Part shown: positions 1 to 8,780 of the stretch, in pieces
Layout of the letters: every line of letters starts with the position of its first letter
How positions within the stretch are numbered: position 1 is the first letter of the stretch
Assembly: GCA_041671505.1 (NCBI GenBank)
Contig: JBAZBK010000005.1
Location: 186,001 to 250,000, forward strand
DNA from: JACPDH01 sp041671505
GTDB taxonomy: Bacteria > Acidobacteriota > Thermoanaerobaculia > Gp7-AA8
DNA length: 64,000 nt
Direction of reading: 5' to 3'
Notes under the pieces: model-generated
What the model was told of the DNA's origin: nothing
What the model saw: only the letters and a program-made list of their open reading frames with translations
Databases searched by the model: none
Position numbers and translations under genes: made by a program

Positions 1-270
1 GTTCAGCACGGCGTGGTACTCGCTTTCGGTCAGCCTTCCGAGCGAGACCATGTAGCGCCCGAGCGTCTCCGTGGCGACGTTCGACATGCACTCGACCGGA
101 GCCCCCTCGTCGAAGACGATCTGCTTCTCCAGCGGCGTACGCTTCAACTCGAGCACGGCGCTCGCGCGGTTGATCGCAAGAGCGAGCACGAGCTGCTCGA
201 AGGGCACGTCGGCGATCTCGCCGGTGCGGAGCAGGGCGATCGCCTTCAGCTTATCCAGGGTGGGTATCAA
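1..270 (-). CDS. DUF4388-like (PATAN-type) protein, N-terminal part, cut by window edge
   Basis: A frame on the minus strand is open from a TTG at 270 to base 1 (90 codons) and runs off the window. It has no ATG, so the start is decided by GGAGAG 11 bases upstream and a perfect TATAAT at 299-294. The translation contains GEIADVPFEQL, EKQIVFDEG, PVECMSN and ETLGRYMVSLGRLTE. This is the pattern of DUF4388 domains: a short domain with 'grows L-x-L', 'F-x-D-G-x-P-V', then 'S-N ... L-G'. Such domains are often fused to receiver or GTPase modules in signalling proteins. The C-terminal partner is not visible, so no specific function is claimed. Confidence 0.62.
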   Translation of the reverse strand, partial: MIPTLDKLKAIALLRTGEIADVPFEQLVLALAINRASAVLELKRTPLEKQIVFDEGAPVECMSNVATETLGRYMVSLGRLTESEYHAVLN

Positions 271-996
271 GCCGGTCTCATCTCTCCGCGGCGATTATAA
301 CGGCAGAGCCTTTCCCGGAAGCCCTTCCGACCCCGCACTTCGGCAGCGACAGGCTCCACCGCTCCTGCCGCTGCAAGCGCGGAGTCAAACAGCAAACCTG
401 GCCCCCGCACTGCTTCATCCGGCGCCGCCGCAGCGTCCCACCCGGGCGATCGCGGCGCGGACGCATTGCACGTCGGCGGCGCGCGCGACCCGGTTCGCCT
501 TTCGGTGAAGCCGCTCGTCACATGAGCTCGTGTCGGCTCTCCGGAAGCACATCTGCCGTAGCCACTTCTCCCGTCACGACCGCGTTCAGATGTCACCGAT
601 GTCGCGTGCGGCGTGCCCCGGTCGCGTGTATCGCGCAGACCGGAACGCCCATAACTGGCTCTAATCCAATAACTTAAGCGGCGGACCTCCAAAGGCGGAC
701 CCTCTTCATCGGTCCCGGAAACGGGTGCAGAATCGAAGCAAAGGTTCGAAAGACTCCGCTGGACGCGTCAGGACGCGTCGCGCGACGTTTGACGATGGCG
801 TCGCGTCGTGTGCCAGCGATTGGAGGAACAGCGCGATGCCAGGCTGAACGACGCCGGGAGTCGGAGGGATGCCCGCGTGGATGCCACGCGAGCCGTCCAT
901 TCGCCATGCCCGGTTACCGCGAGTTCGGCGGCTCGCCCCTCGTACCCGCCGAATCCCAGGCTTTCGAGACATCACACTAGCGTCAGGAGGTCACAG
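271..996. other. 726-bp spacer with no gene seen
   Basis: Open frames here are arginine-rich shadows without a ribosome binding site or a recognisable domain. The only signals I can support are the TATAAT at 294-299 serving the minus-strand DUF4388 gene and AGGAGG at 985-990 serving the plus-strand gene at 997. No tRNA, tandem repeat or strong hairpin was noticed. Confidence 0.5.
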
Positions 997-1698
997 GTGA
1001 AATTGAAATTGCGAATCCCGTTCCTGTTTCTAGTCTCGCTCGTCGTGCTCTTCGCGTTCCAGGCGTTCGCCGCCGACCCGAAGACCGTCGCGCCAACGGC
1101 GTCGAAGCCGGTTGCCCAGCCGGTCGGCACCATGCAGCCCGTCGAGATCAAGCGCGTCGAGTGTGTCGTGGCCGGAGCCACGGAGTTCCCCGTCAGCATC
1201 CAGATGCACAACACGGGCAATGCCGCCATTCCCAAGGGGTGGATCGTCGCCTGGACGGTTCCGAACACCGTGAAGACCGGGAAATACACGCTTCTGGCGG
1301 ATCTTCCCGTCAACGGCTACGTCATGGCCAGCAATCAGATCCCCGGCGGGCATCCCGGAGGTGCGATCCTCACCTGCACCGTCGCAGCGCCGGCCATGCT
1401 CTCCGTCAAGCCGGTGAAGCGGCAGACCGCGGCCGCCTTGAATCCAGCCGCCCTCGCTCAGTTCGGTTGCGTCGTGCAGGGCTCTCCCACCGAATTCCCC
1501 GACGACGTACTGATCACCAACAAGCTGACGACTACGGTCGCCAAGGGAAAGACGATCCACTGGTCGATTCCGAACACGACCCGTCAGGGTGACTACGTTC
1601 TCACCGAGGATCTCCTGGGCGGCAAGTCGGTGTTCGTCTCCGGCGCCGTTCCGGGAGGGATGTCCGCGGGGGTGAAGTGCGACGCGAAGCTCAAGTAA
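997..1698 (+). CDS. Secreted protein with an internal duplication
   Basis: The 233-aa product starts at GTG 997, chosen because AGGAGG lies 6 bases upstream and a signal peptide follows at once (hydrophobic residues about 6-22, cleavage after FQAFA). The mature part holds two copies of an about 80-aa module. The first has ECVVAGATEFPV, KGWIVAWTVPNT and NQIPGGHPGG; the second has GCVVQGSPTEFP, KGKTIHWSIPNT and GAVPGGMSAG. Each module carries two Cys, possibly a disulfide. The fold looks like an all-beta secreted domain, but I do not recognise the family. A 9-bp stem hairpin follows the stop, and the next gene encodes another exported Ig-like protein, so the two may act together at the surface. 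Confidence 0.72.
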   Translation: MKLKLRIPFLFLVSLVVLFAFQAFAADPKTVAPTASKPVAQPVGTMQPVEIKRVECVVAGATEFPVSIQMHNTGNAAIPKGWIVAWTVPNTVKTGKYTLLADLPVNGYVMASNQIPGGHPGGAILTCTVAAPAMLSVKPVKRQTAAALNPAALAQFGCVVQGSPTEFPDDVLITNKLTTTVAKGKTIHWSIPNTTRQGDYVLTEDLLGGKSVFVSGAVPGGMSAGVKCDAKLK

Positions 1699-1773
1699 GT
1701 GAAGCGACGAGCCGGGCAAGTTGTCCGGTCGCGAAGTCCTGACGGCTTCGCCACGTCGCGCCCGATTCCGCCG

Positions 1774-1804
1774 CCCGGGGTCAGGTCTCCGACTCGACCC
1801 CGGG
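1774..1804 (+). terminator. Terminator-like hairpin
   Basis: CCCGGGGTC at 1774-1782 pairs with GACCCCGGG at 1796-1804 (9 bp, 13-base loop), 75 bases after the stop at 1698. There is no U-tract, so it may be a processing or pause stem instead of a full intrinsic terminator. Confidence 0.4.
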
Positions 1805-1877
1805 GGCAGCGCGATCCCCGAGGCCGCCGGCGTGCGCGGGAGCGTAAGCGCCTCCGCGACTCGGAAGGAGAGGGATT

Positions 1878-4800
1878 ATGCGCGGCTTCCAATTCCCGTT
1901 CGCACTGCTCCGGGTGAGCGTTGCTCTCCTCGTTGCCCTGATGGCGGCCTTTCCGGCCGCGGCGTCGGTGGCCGCATCGCCATCCACCGCAACGGTCTCG
2001 CCTGGAGACGCGACTCCGCTGATCACGCTTAACGTCGGGGTTCCGCCCGGCCCGTCGGTGGCGAATGCCGTCTTTACGGGGCTTCCGCCCGGCGCATCGG
2101 TCGTGCCAGCGACCGTGGTTCTTCTCTACTCGCTCACCGGTAACGCCACCGCGACCTTCGAGATCGTTACGACAGGGGCGACACCTCCGGGAACCTACCC
2201 CATCGTCATCTCGGCGTTCCCCGACTTCGGCGCCGGGCTGGGTATGTTCGTTCTCATCGTCGCGTCGCCCGATTTCCAGACGTCGGTTTCGCCGAATCCG
2301 GTCTCGGTGGCGTGGGGTGGCTCGGTGACCACGCGCGTCACGACCGTTCCCCTGTTCGGCTTCTCCTCCGACATCAGTTACGCCTTCACCGGTCTCCGTC
2401 CGGGAATCACGGCATCCTCGCCACAGGTCGCCAGCGTTCCGTACGCGCCGCTAGACTTCCAGATCTCCGTCGTACCTCGCACACCACCGGGTGTCTATCC
2501 CGCTTCGCTCGTGGCCACCTGGTCTGCGTTCGGCCTGCAGACGCGCACGATCCCGTTCTCTGTGATCGTTCAGCCTCCGACCCTGACTGCCGCCTTCAGC
2601 CCGCCGGCGATCACCGTGGCGCCAGGTGGCACGGCCGCGAGCAGCGCGATCGTGCTGACGCCCGGGAACGGCTACAGCGGCACGCCCGCCCTCACCTGGG
2701 ACGCAATTCCGGCCGGGCTCGAGATCACGCCGCTGACGCTTCCCTCGCCCGCCCTGCCGCCGACGCAGTCCGTTCCGGTGACGGTGCGAGCGACTGGCGC
2801 AACGCCCGGAAGCTACCAGCTCACGGCGCGCGCCGTCGACGCGGTCGCGCGAGTCGATGCTCCAGCCATCCTCGTCGTGACCGTCTCTCCCCCGCCCGAC
2901 GCCTCGATCTCCGTCCTTCCACCGGTGCTCACCGTCGCGGCAGGCCACAGCGCGGCAGTCACGGTGACTGCGACAGGGACCAACGGGTTTGCGGGCTCGC
3001 TCGACGTCACGGCGCCTAACAGTCCACAGGTGACCTTCCAGCCGGCGACCTTCACGCTTCGAGCGGGGGAATCGCGCACTGTGACCGTACAAGCCGCTGC
3101 GACGGCGACTCCGGGCAGTTCCGTCGCCGTCTTCAGCGCCACGTCGACCGCGCTTACGGGCAGCCGCACGGCATCGCTGGCGCTGACGATCGCCGCTCCC
3201 GCGCCCGAGATCACGAGCGCCACCCCGCCGGTGCTGACTTCAGGAAGCCTCGGCGTCGCGATGCGCCTCGTCGGCCTCAACTTCAAGCCGGGCGCCGTCG
3301 TCACGTTCACTCCGCCCGGGCCGATCGTGCAGAGCACGAACGTCGCGTCGCCGACCCTCGCGATCATCGTCGTCGACACGCCGGCGGGGACGGCCGTCGG
3401 CCACTATCGTGTCGACCTCCGGAATCCCGACGGCGGCGCGACGGCCACCGGGGTTCCCGTCCTCGTCGCCCCTGCGAGCTCGTTAGGCGCGCCGTTGAGC
3501 GTCCCGACCGCTGCGGTCGTCTTCCCGCGTCCGTACACTGCCGTTCGCCCCGCCGAGGCCGTCTACCCTCGCGCCGTGCTGGCGACGACGGGCGTCGGCA
3601 CGATCATCGGAACCTGGCGCTTCGACGGCGTTCCGTTCGACCAGTTCGTCGTGGCAGCGAGCGGCGGTTCGCCGGTCGAAGTCACCTCCAAGATGCCGAT
3701 ACCCGTGGCAACTTCGGGGGAGCACCGCCTCGAGCTCGTCGTCGAGCAACCTCAACATCTCGCGACCGAGGCGGTGCCGATCATCGTGAGCGTCGAGAGC
3801 AACAGCGGGCTTCGAGTGCTCGAGCCGGATGACGGCGCAACGATCAGCCTCACCGACGCGATGTTCCGGTGGACGATCGTTCCCGGTGCGACCGGTTACG
3901 AGATCGAGATCGTGCGCGCAGGGAACCATTTCTCCACGCGAGTGAGGCTTTCCGACTCCCGCTGGAGTCCCGCGGAACGTGCGATCGCGACGCTCGGCGC
4001 AGGACGGCACCGCTTTCGCGTCGCCGCGATCTTTCCCGGAGAGGTTCACGGGGCGCCCTCGCAGTGGCGCGAATTCGTGGTGCCCGAAGTCCGCGTCGCA
4101 TCCTCAGGAACGCGTTGCGCGAGCTGCACCTCGCCCTCCGGCGCGAATTTCCGCCTCGTTTCGCTCCAGTCACCGGAGGCTGAAGAGTCCGCCACCTCCG
4201 AGGCCGCGCAGCCAGCAGAACCGCCACGAGACTGGGCCCTGACACTGCTCGGCACGGCGACCGCGACCGACGAAGACGCGCTCTCGGTCGCCGACGCGGC
4301 GCGCCTGCAGCTGACGACTGCGGGCGACCTGCAGGACGTCGCGTACTTCACGAAGTGGACGGGGGACCTCAGCGGACGCAAAGACCTCGATCCCGAGTAC
4401 GACACCGCCGCGGAGAACCGCGCCTGGCAGATCGAGGGAGGCGCGACGCAGTCGCGCACGCGCGAGGAGCTTCGTGCTGGATATTCACCCCCGGAATTCC
4501 TCGACCAGAGCGAGTTTCTCTCCGCGGGACTTGCGCGCGGCGGCATCCTCGGCAAGGTCGCGACGCCTCTCGGCAGCGTATCGCTCTACGACACGTTTCA
4601 CGACGATGCGGCCGGCGCGGTGAGCGTGTACGACCTGAAGCAGCGAGTGAGCGGCGCCGCCTGGGAGGCGCCCGGCGACACGAACCGCTCGCTGCTTCGC
4701 GTGTTCGGCCTCCGCGCGCGCGGCGAGGGTACCGAGACCGCCGAGACCGAGGCCGAGGCGATCGGCGTCTTCTGGCGATATGTCTCGAGTCCGGCGCTGT

Positions 4801-5834
4801 CGGTCATCGTCGAAGGAGCGCACGGCACCCTCGACGGCGGATTGCAGCCCGGCTTCGAGGATCTCGACGGTTCGGGACTTCACCTTGGCGCAAGCGGAGC
4901 TCGCGGGACCCTTGCGTGGGGAGTCAATTTCAGGGACGTCGACGCGGGCATGGTGAATCCCGCGAACCTCGGACTCAGCGCCGGTGGCGTTCCCGATCGC
5001 GTCGGCGGCGACCTCTCACTCGCAAAGAGTTTCGGCACGACGATGCTTTCGCTTCAGCTCGGCACGCAGCAGAGTGGCACGCTCGCCGACGGCTCCGGCG
5101 CGAACGTCGACGAGCGAAGCGGGATTCTCAGCCTCGTCTCGCCGGTGAGCTCCAGCGTCGTCGCGAGCGCCACGGCGTCGGCAACGACGACGGAGGGGGA
5201 CGGCGAGCCCGCGCTCGGGCTACCCGGCAGCGACCGCACGATGCTCTCGTTAGGCGTGACGCTCAGCGAGACCTTCGGCGCTCTGTCGGTCGCGGAGGCT
5301 CTCAGCTGGCAGGACCTCTCCGACGACGTCACGAGCGCCTTCGACTCGACGGTGACGTCCGGGAGCATCACCGCGGGGGGAGCGCTCGGTCAGTCGGTAA
5401 TCGTGTCGGCGCTCCTTTCGGGAACGCGTTCGGAGTCGCCCGAGCCGATCGGAACGACCGATATGTGGCTGCTTTCCCTGCAGCCGAGCTTCAACCTGGC
5501 CGGAGCGTCACTCGCCATCACCCCACGGGTCTCGTACACACGGATCGACAGCGACCTCGGCGCGACGAGCGACACGGAGCTCTACGGGCTGATCGTTCAA
5601 TGGTCTCCACCGTGGCGGGAGTCGTTCTTCAACGTCCAGGTGGGAAGCGACTGGAACAGGAGCAGCACCGACGGGCTGCCCACGCCCGACTTCGACCATC
5701 GGATCGTCGCGAGCCTCACTCTGCGCTGGGGGCTCTCACGCGCATCGCTCGCCGCGACGCCGCCGGCTCCCCTCCCCGCGGTTCCGATGACTTCGGAGCA
5801 TGCGCGCGCGCGAGGCGCCGCGATCGGTCGTTAG
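1878..5834 (+). CDS. Large secreted Ig-like repeat protein with a beta-barrel-like C-terminal half
   Basis: The 1318-aa product starts at ATG 1878 behind GGAAGGAGAG and has a signal peptide (about residues 1-30). Residues 35-440 form four or five Ig-like or NPCBM/BACON-like repeats with recurring PGTYP, PGVYP and PGSYQ strands. Residues about 445-535 resemble an IPT/TIG domain (GLNFKPGAVVTF). Residues about 640-730 resemble a fibronectin-III fold (WTIVPGATGYEIEIV). From about 790 to 1290 alternating polar/apolar strands with Gly/Ser turns suggest an outer-membrane barrel, ending near IVASLTLRWGLS before a Pro/Ala tail. The role is unknown; a surface-anchored adhesin or exporter is possible. 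The stop codon TAG sits inside a GTTAGGC heptamer. Confidence 0.7.
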   Translation: MRGFQFPFALLRVSVALLVALMAAFPAAASVAASPSTATVSPGDATPLITLNVGVPPGPSVANAVFTGLPPGASVVPATVVLLYSLTGNATATFEIVTTGATPPGTYPIVISAFPDFGAGLGMFVLIVASPDFQTSVSPNPVSVAWGGSVTTRVTTVPLFGFSSDISYAFTGLRPGITASSPQVASVPYAPLDFQISVVPRTPPGVYPASLVATWSAFGLQTRTIPFSVIVQPPTLTAAFSPPAITVAPGGTAASSAIVLTPGNGYSGTPALTWDAIPAGLEITPLTLPSPALPPTQSVPVTVRATGATPGSYQLTARAVDAVARVDAPAILVVTVSPPPDASISVLPPVLTVAAGHSAAVTVTATGTNGFAGSLDVTAPNSPQVTFQPATFTLRAGESRTVTVQAAATATPGSSVAVFSATSTALTGSRTASLALTIAAPAPEITSATPPVLTSGSLGVAMRLVGLNFKPGAVVTFTPPGPIVQSTNVASPTLAIIVVDTPAGTAVGHYRVDLRNPDGGATATGVPVLVAPASSLGAPLSVPTAAVVFPRPYTAVRPAEAVYPRAVLATTGVGTIIGTWRFDGVPFDQFVVAASGGSPVEVTSKMPIPVATSGEHRLELVVEQPQHLATEAVPIIVSVESNSGLRVLEPDDGATISLTDAMFRWTIVPGATGYEIEIVRAGNHFSTRVRLSDSRWSPAERAIATLGAGRHRFRVAAIFPGEVHGAPSQWREFVVPEVRVASSGTRCASCTSPSGANFRLVSLQSPEAEESATSEAAQPAEPPRDWALTLLGTATATDEDALSVADAARLQLTTAGDLQDVAYFTKWTGDLSGRKDLDPEYDTAAENRAWQIEGGATQSRTREELRAGYSPPEFLDQSEFLSAGLARGGILGKVATPLGSVSLYDTFHDDAAGAVSVYDLKQRVSGAAWEAPGDTNRSLLRVFGLRARGEGTETAETEAEAIGVFWRYVSSPALSVIVEGAHGTLDGGLQPGFEDLDGSGLHLGASGARGTLAWGVNFRDVDAGMVNPANLGLSAGGVPDRVGGDLSLAKSFGTTMLSLQLGTQQSGTLADGSGANVDERSGILSLVSPVSSSVVASATASATTTEGDGEPALGLPGSDRTMLSLGVTLSETFGALSVAEALSWQDLSDDVTSAFDSTVTSGSITAGGALGQSVIVSALLSGTRSESPEPIGTTDMWLLSLQPSFNLAGASLAITPRVSYTRIDSDLGATSDTELYGLIVQWSPPWRESFFNVQVGSDWNRSSTDGLPTPDFDHRIVASLTLRWGLSRASLAATPPAPLPAVPMTSEHARARGAAIGR

Positions 5835-5952
5835 GCTCACGACTCGCGGATGGAAGCGTGCGCAGGCTGCGAGCGAGCGGGAGGGACCGGCGGCGCGACG
5901 CTGCTGGCCGCGTGGTATCGTCCCGCGCGAATCGACGCCGCACGATGAACCC

Positions 5953-6426
5953 ATGACGAAACGACATACGACGATCCTGCTCCTTCACGCCGCGTCGACG
6001 CTCTTTATGACCGGCCTGATCTGGTTCGTGCAGGTCGTGCACTACCCGCTCTTCGCGGCTGTCGGCCCCGAGGAGTTTGCCGGTTACGCGAGCGCGCATT
6101 CGGTGAGAACCGCGTGGGTCGTGGTGCCCGTGATGTTGCTCGAGATGGGCACGGCGATCTGGCTCGTCGCCGCGCCGCCGCCCGGTGTGCGTCGCAGCCG
6201 CGCGATCGCGGGCCTCCTGCTGCTGACGCTGATCTGGTTCTCCACCGCCTTCCTGCAAGTGCCACGGCACGAACGGCTCGGAGGCGTCGGCTTCGACTCC
6301 GAGACGGTGACAACGCTCGTCGCGACGAACTGGGTGAGGACCGGCGGCTGGACACTGCGCAGCATGCTCGTGCTCCTGTTGCTTTCGGCAGTGATCGCAC
6401 GCAGCACCCGTCGCGAATCTTCCTGA
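5953..6426 (+). CDS. Small four-helix membrane protein
   Basis: The 157-aa product starts at ATG 5953. The longer open frame from 5800 overlaps the preceding gene and is Arg-rich, so it is not used. Four hydrophobic helices are visible at about residues 5-30, 48-72, 80-98 and 128-150, with the motifs GLIWFVQVVHYPLF and STAFLQVPRHERL. The layout resembles small DUF4149/DUF1772-like integral membrane proteins, though I cannot assign a family firmly. A ligand-binding site is suggested only by the conserved-looking His and Arg in VHYPLF and PRHE. It follows the large surface protein by about 120 bp in the same direction. Confidence 0.62.
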   Translation: MTKRHTTILLLHAASTLFMTGLIWFVQVVHYPLFAAVGPEEFAGYASAHSVRTAWVVVPVMLLEMGTAIWLVAAPPPGVRRSRAIAGLLLLTLIWFSTAFLQVPRHERLGGVGFDSETVTTLVATNWVRTGGWTLRSMLVLLLLSAVIARSTRRESS

Positions 6427-6541
6427 GCGACGCTCCCGGGCACACGCACTCCGCCCCTCACCGACCTCTCGGTCTCGCCGTGACCGAACCGTCACCAGCA
6501 CTCCTCCGCCGCTGGCACGGGGCTTGAAGTGATAGGCGGCA

Positions 6542-6556
6542 TGATCACAGTGATCA
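6542..6556. promoter_or_regulatory. 15-bp palindrome in the 5' leader, possible operator
   Basis: TGATCACAGTGATCA has 7-bp arms around one central base and ends 1 base before the ribosome binding site GGAGG (6558-6562) of the gene at 6568. Its place suggests a repressor operator or an RNA hairpin controlling translation; no regulator is identified. Confidence 0.4.
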
Positions 6557-6567
6557 CGGAGGCCAAA

Positions 6568-7584
6568 ATGAGAAAATCGACACGCTACACCTCACGAATC
6601 GCCGTCGTCGTTGCGTTCATGACGGTTGCCGGTGCGTCCGCTTTTGCTGACTCCCGTCATCCGGAGACGACAGCGACACGCGACAAAGCGCGCGCCGCAG
6701 TCGTCGCCCGGGACCGCGCGCCAGTCGCGACGCCCGACGCGGGAGTGCGGCCCGTCGGTCGACAGCGCGAAAAGGCGCCGGCCGTCGTTCGGTCGGATCG
6801 CTCCGATCGTGGCGTTCGCGGGCGCGAGCTCTCGGTGAACGGAGCTCGTCCCGAAGCGATCGATCAGGACCGCCGCGACCGCGGCACGCGCGGGCGCGAG
6901 CTTTCGGTGAACGGAGCTCGTCCCGTCGCCATCGACCAGGACCGCTCGGACCGCGTCGTGCAGGGGCGCGAGACCAACGGATCGCGTCCCGTCGTCGCCG
7001 ACCAGAATCGCTCCGCCCAGGTCGACCGCGCCGGGAATCAGGGTCGCGGTTACGAGCAGCGCGACCGCAGGGGCAACGCGACGAGAGGCGAACAGTATGG
7101 GCGCGGCAACAGCCAGCACTCGACTTCCGGCCACGTCGACCATGGCAAACGGGCGCCGCACTACTCGCACGGCCAGGTCTCGAAGGTCCGGCCTTACAAC
7201 AACGGTTACCGCGTCTGGATCCATGGCTCGCCTTACCCGTATTTCGTTCCGGTCGCGTACTGGCGTCCCGGCTACTTCAACGTAGGAATGACGATCAGGG
7301 TCGGCGGCTACTACAACCCGAGCGGCTGGTACGACTACTACGGCGACTACGAGTGCAACACGATCGCTGAGAAGAGGATGCGTGGCGTCGTCGAATACGT
7401 CGACTATCACCGTGGCGAGATTCTTCTCGACGTGGTGGGAGGTGGCGAAGTGACGATCGAGTTGCGCGACCGCTACGAGCGGGTCTACGAAGGCGACTAC
7501 GTCGTCGTCTTCGGCAACTGGAACCGCTGGGGACGCTTCGTCGCGCTCGACGTCGACGTCATCGACCGCGACCATCGCTGGTAA
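6568..7584 (+). CDS. Secreted basic repeat protein with a C-terminal beta domain
   Basis: The 338-aa product starts at ATG 6568 (GGAGG 5 bases upstream); upstream in-frame codons lie in the palindromic leader. A signal peptide (about residues 1-25) is followed by an Arg/Asp-rich, probably disordered region. That region carries three degenerate repeats of about 26 aa, two containing GRELSVNGARP and a shorter one with GRETNGSRP, each followed by a Q-D/N-R-(S/R) stretch. A Tyr/Pro-rich segment follows (YRVWIHGSPYPYFVP), then a beta-rich end with MRGVVEYVDYHRGEILLDV and DYVVVFGNWNRWG that could be an OB-like fold. Similar layouts occur in periplasmic or surface structural proteins, but no function is claimed. 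Confidence 0.68.
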   Translation: MRKSTRYTSRIAVVVAFMTVAGASAFADSRHPETTATRDKARAAVVARDRAPVATPDAGVRPVGRQREKAPAVVRSDRSDRGVRGRELSVNGARPEAIDQDRRDRGTRGRELSVNGARPVAIDQDRSDRVVQGRETNGSRPVVADQNRSAQVDRAGNQGRGYEQRDRRGNATRGEQYGRGNSQHSTSGHVDHGKRAPHYSHGQVSKVRPYNNGYRVWIHGSPYPYFVPVAYWRPGYFNVGMTIRVGGYYNPSGWYDYYGDYECNTIAEKRMRGVVEYVDYHRGEILLDVVGGGEVTIELRDRYERVYEGDYVVVFGNWNRWGRFVALDVDVIDRDHRW

Positions 7585-7586
7585 TG

Positions 7587-7632
7587 GTTGTTAGTTGTTA
7601 GACAGGAAGGGGCACGGCATGCCGTGCCCCTT
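7587..7632. terminator. Heptad arm plus bidirectional terminator
   Basis: Two GTTGTTA heptads start right after the stop at 7584. They lead into a perfect inverted repeat at 7607-7632 whose 13-base arm is AAGGGGCACGGCA, followed by TTCTCGTTTC. It lies between convergent genes and can terminate both. The same stem type recurs at 52852-52877 and, altered, at 62192-62217. Confidence 0.75.
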
Positions 7633-7663
7633 CTCGTTTCAGTCGAGGCGCAGTCGTTCTCAC

Positions 7664-8614
7664 TCAGGCGAGCGGGATGCTCCCCTTGTACTTCGCGAGC
7701 CAGGCGTCGAACGTCAGCAGCGAAGGGTTGAGCGCTCGCGAGCCGGCGAGGTCGCGCGGACCGCGGAACACCTGCTCGAAGTCGCGCTTGAACTGAAACA
7801 TGTTCCCGAGATCGTCAGCGCCGGGGAATCCGAAACCGCGGAAGACGTCGGCCGGGACGTCGTTGTACCGGACCTGGACGCCGAGCGCCTTCGTGAAGGC
7901 CGCGGCCATCTCGTCGCCCGACAGATGATCTCCCGCAATGCCGACGAACTTCCCGGCAAGCTCCCGCCCACGCTTGAACACGCCATACGCGCACTTCCCG
8001 ATATCCTCCGCGGCGATGCCGGGGAGCTTCGCGCTCCCCATCGGCAGCGTGATGCCGTAAACGCCGTCGGGCCCCTTCTTCGGCTCCATGCCGAAATAGA
8101 TGAAGTTGTCCCAATAGAACGACGTGAGCAGAAACGTCGTCGGCACGCCCTCCGCCGCAAAGAGACGGTTCGCCTCTCCCTTGCCGTCGAAGTGCGGAAC
8201 CTTGTACTTCCCCTGGAGCGTCGGCATCCGGTCGTCGTCGAGCGGAACCCAGATGCGAGTGTCCTCGAGCGTCGACCAGATGACATGCTCGAGTCCGGCA
8301 CGTTTCGCCGCACGCGCCATCGCGCCGGCTTCGGCGATTTCGCGTTCCGCGGAAAAGTGCGACCAGAAGAAGGTGACGCAATAGGCGCCGTGCGCGCCGT
8401 CGAACGCGCGCGCCATGCTCGCCTCGTCTCCGATGTCACCGGCGACGACCTCCGCGCCGAGCGACGCGAGCTCCTTCGCCTTGTCCGAGCCCGGATCGCG
8501 CGTGATCGCTCGCGCCTTGAAGCCCCCGCTCGTGTCGGCGCAGATCGCCCGAACGAGTCCGCCTCCCTGTGCTCCGGTCGCGCCTGTAACGGCAATGATC
8601 TTCACGTCAGCCAT
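7664..8614 (-). CDS. NmrA-family NAD(P)-binding protein
   Basis: The 316-aa cytoplasmic protein begins with a Rossmann strand and the glycine motif GATGAQGGG (residues about 11-19). ARAITRDPGSDKAK follows, which is the NmrA/HSCARG-type replacement of the usual acidic cofactor residue and suggests NADPH binding. SFYWDNFIYFG and the C-terminal DIGKCAYGVF fit the atypical short-chain dehydrogenase group in which catalytic Tyr-Lys is often lost. Members act as redox sensors or quinone/isoflavone reductases; the substrate here cannot be told. ATG 8614 has GGAGG just upstream. The gene is monocistronic and converges on the secreted repeat protein across a shared terminator. Confidence 0.82.
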   Translation of the reverse strand: MADVKIIAVTGATGAQGGGLVRAICADTSGGFKARAITRDPGSDKAKELASLGAEVVAGDIGDEASMARAFDGAHGAYCVTFFWSHFSAEREIAEAGAMARAAKRAGLEHVIWSTLEDTRIWVPLDDDRMPTLQGKYKVPHFDGKGEANRLFAAEGVPTTFLLTSFYWDNFIYFGMEPKKGPDGVYGITLPMGSAKLPGIAAEDIGKCAYGVFKRGRELAGKFVGIAGDHLSGDEMAAAFTKALGVQVRYNDVPADVFRGFGFPGADDLGNMFQFKRDFEQVFRGPRDLAGSRALNPSLLTFDAWLAKYKGSIPLA

Positions 8615-8780
8615 TCGAGCCTCCTAGGGACTGCTGCGCTTCAGTTGTCTGGTTCGACAGAAGCTACCACAGCCAGCGGCGGAGTGTTCCCCTCTCCTCT
8701 CCGGCGGCGTGGCGAAATTTCCGTCGACCCGAAGAGATTGGTCTCGGAAGATTCCACACGACTACAAAGGAGATCCATCG

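Noticed and set aside
267..692. Long minus-strand open frame overlapping the DUF4388 start region
   Set aside because: Arg/Gly-rich composition, no ribosome binding site and no recognisable domain; typical GC-rich shadow frame.
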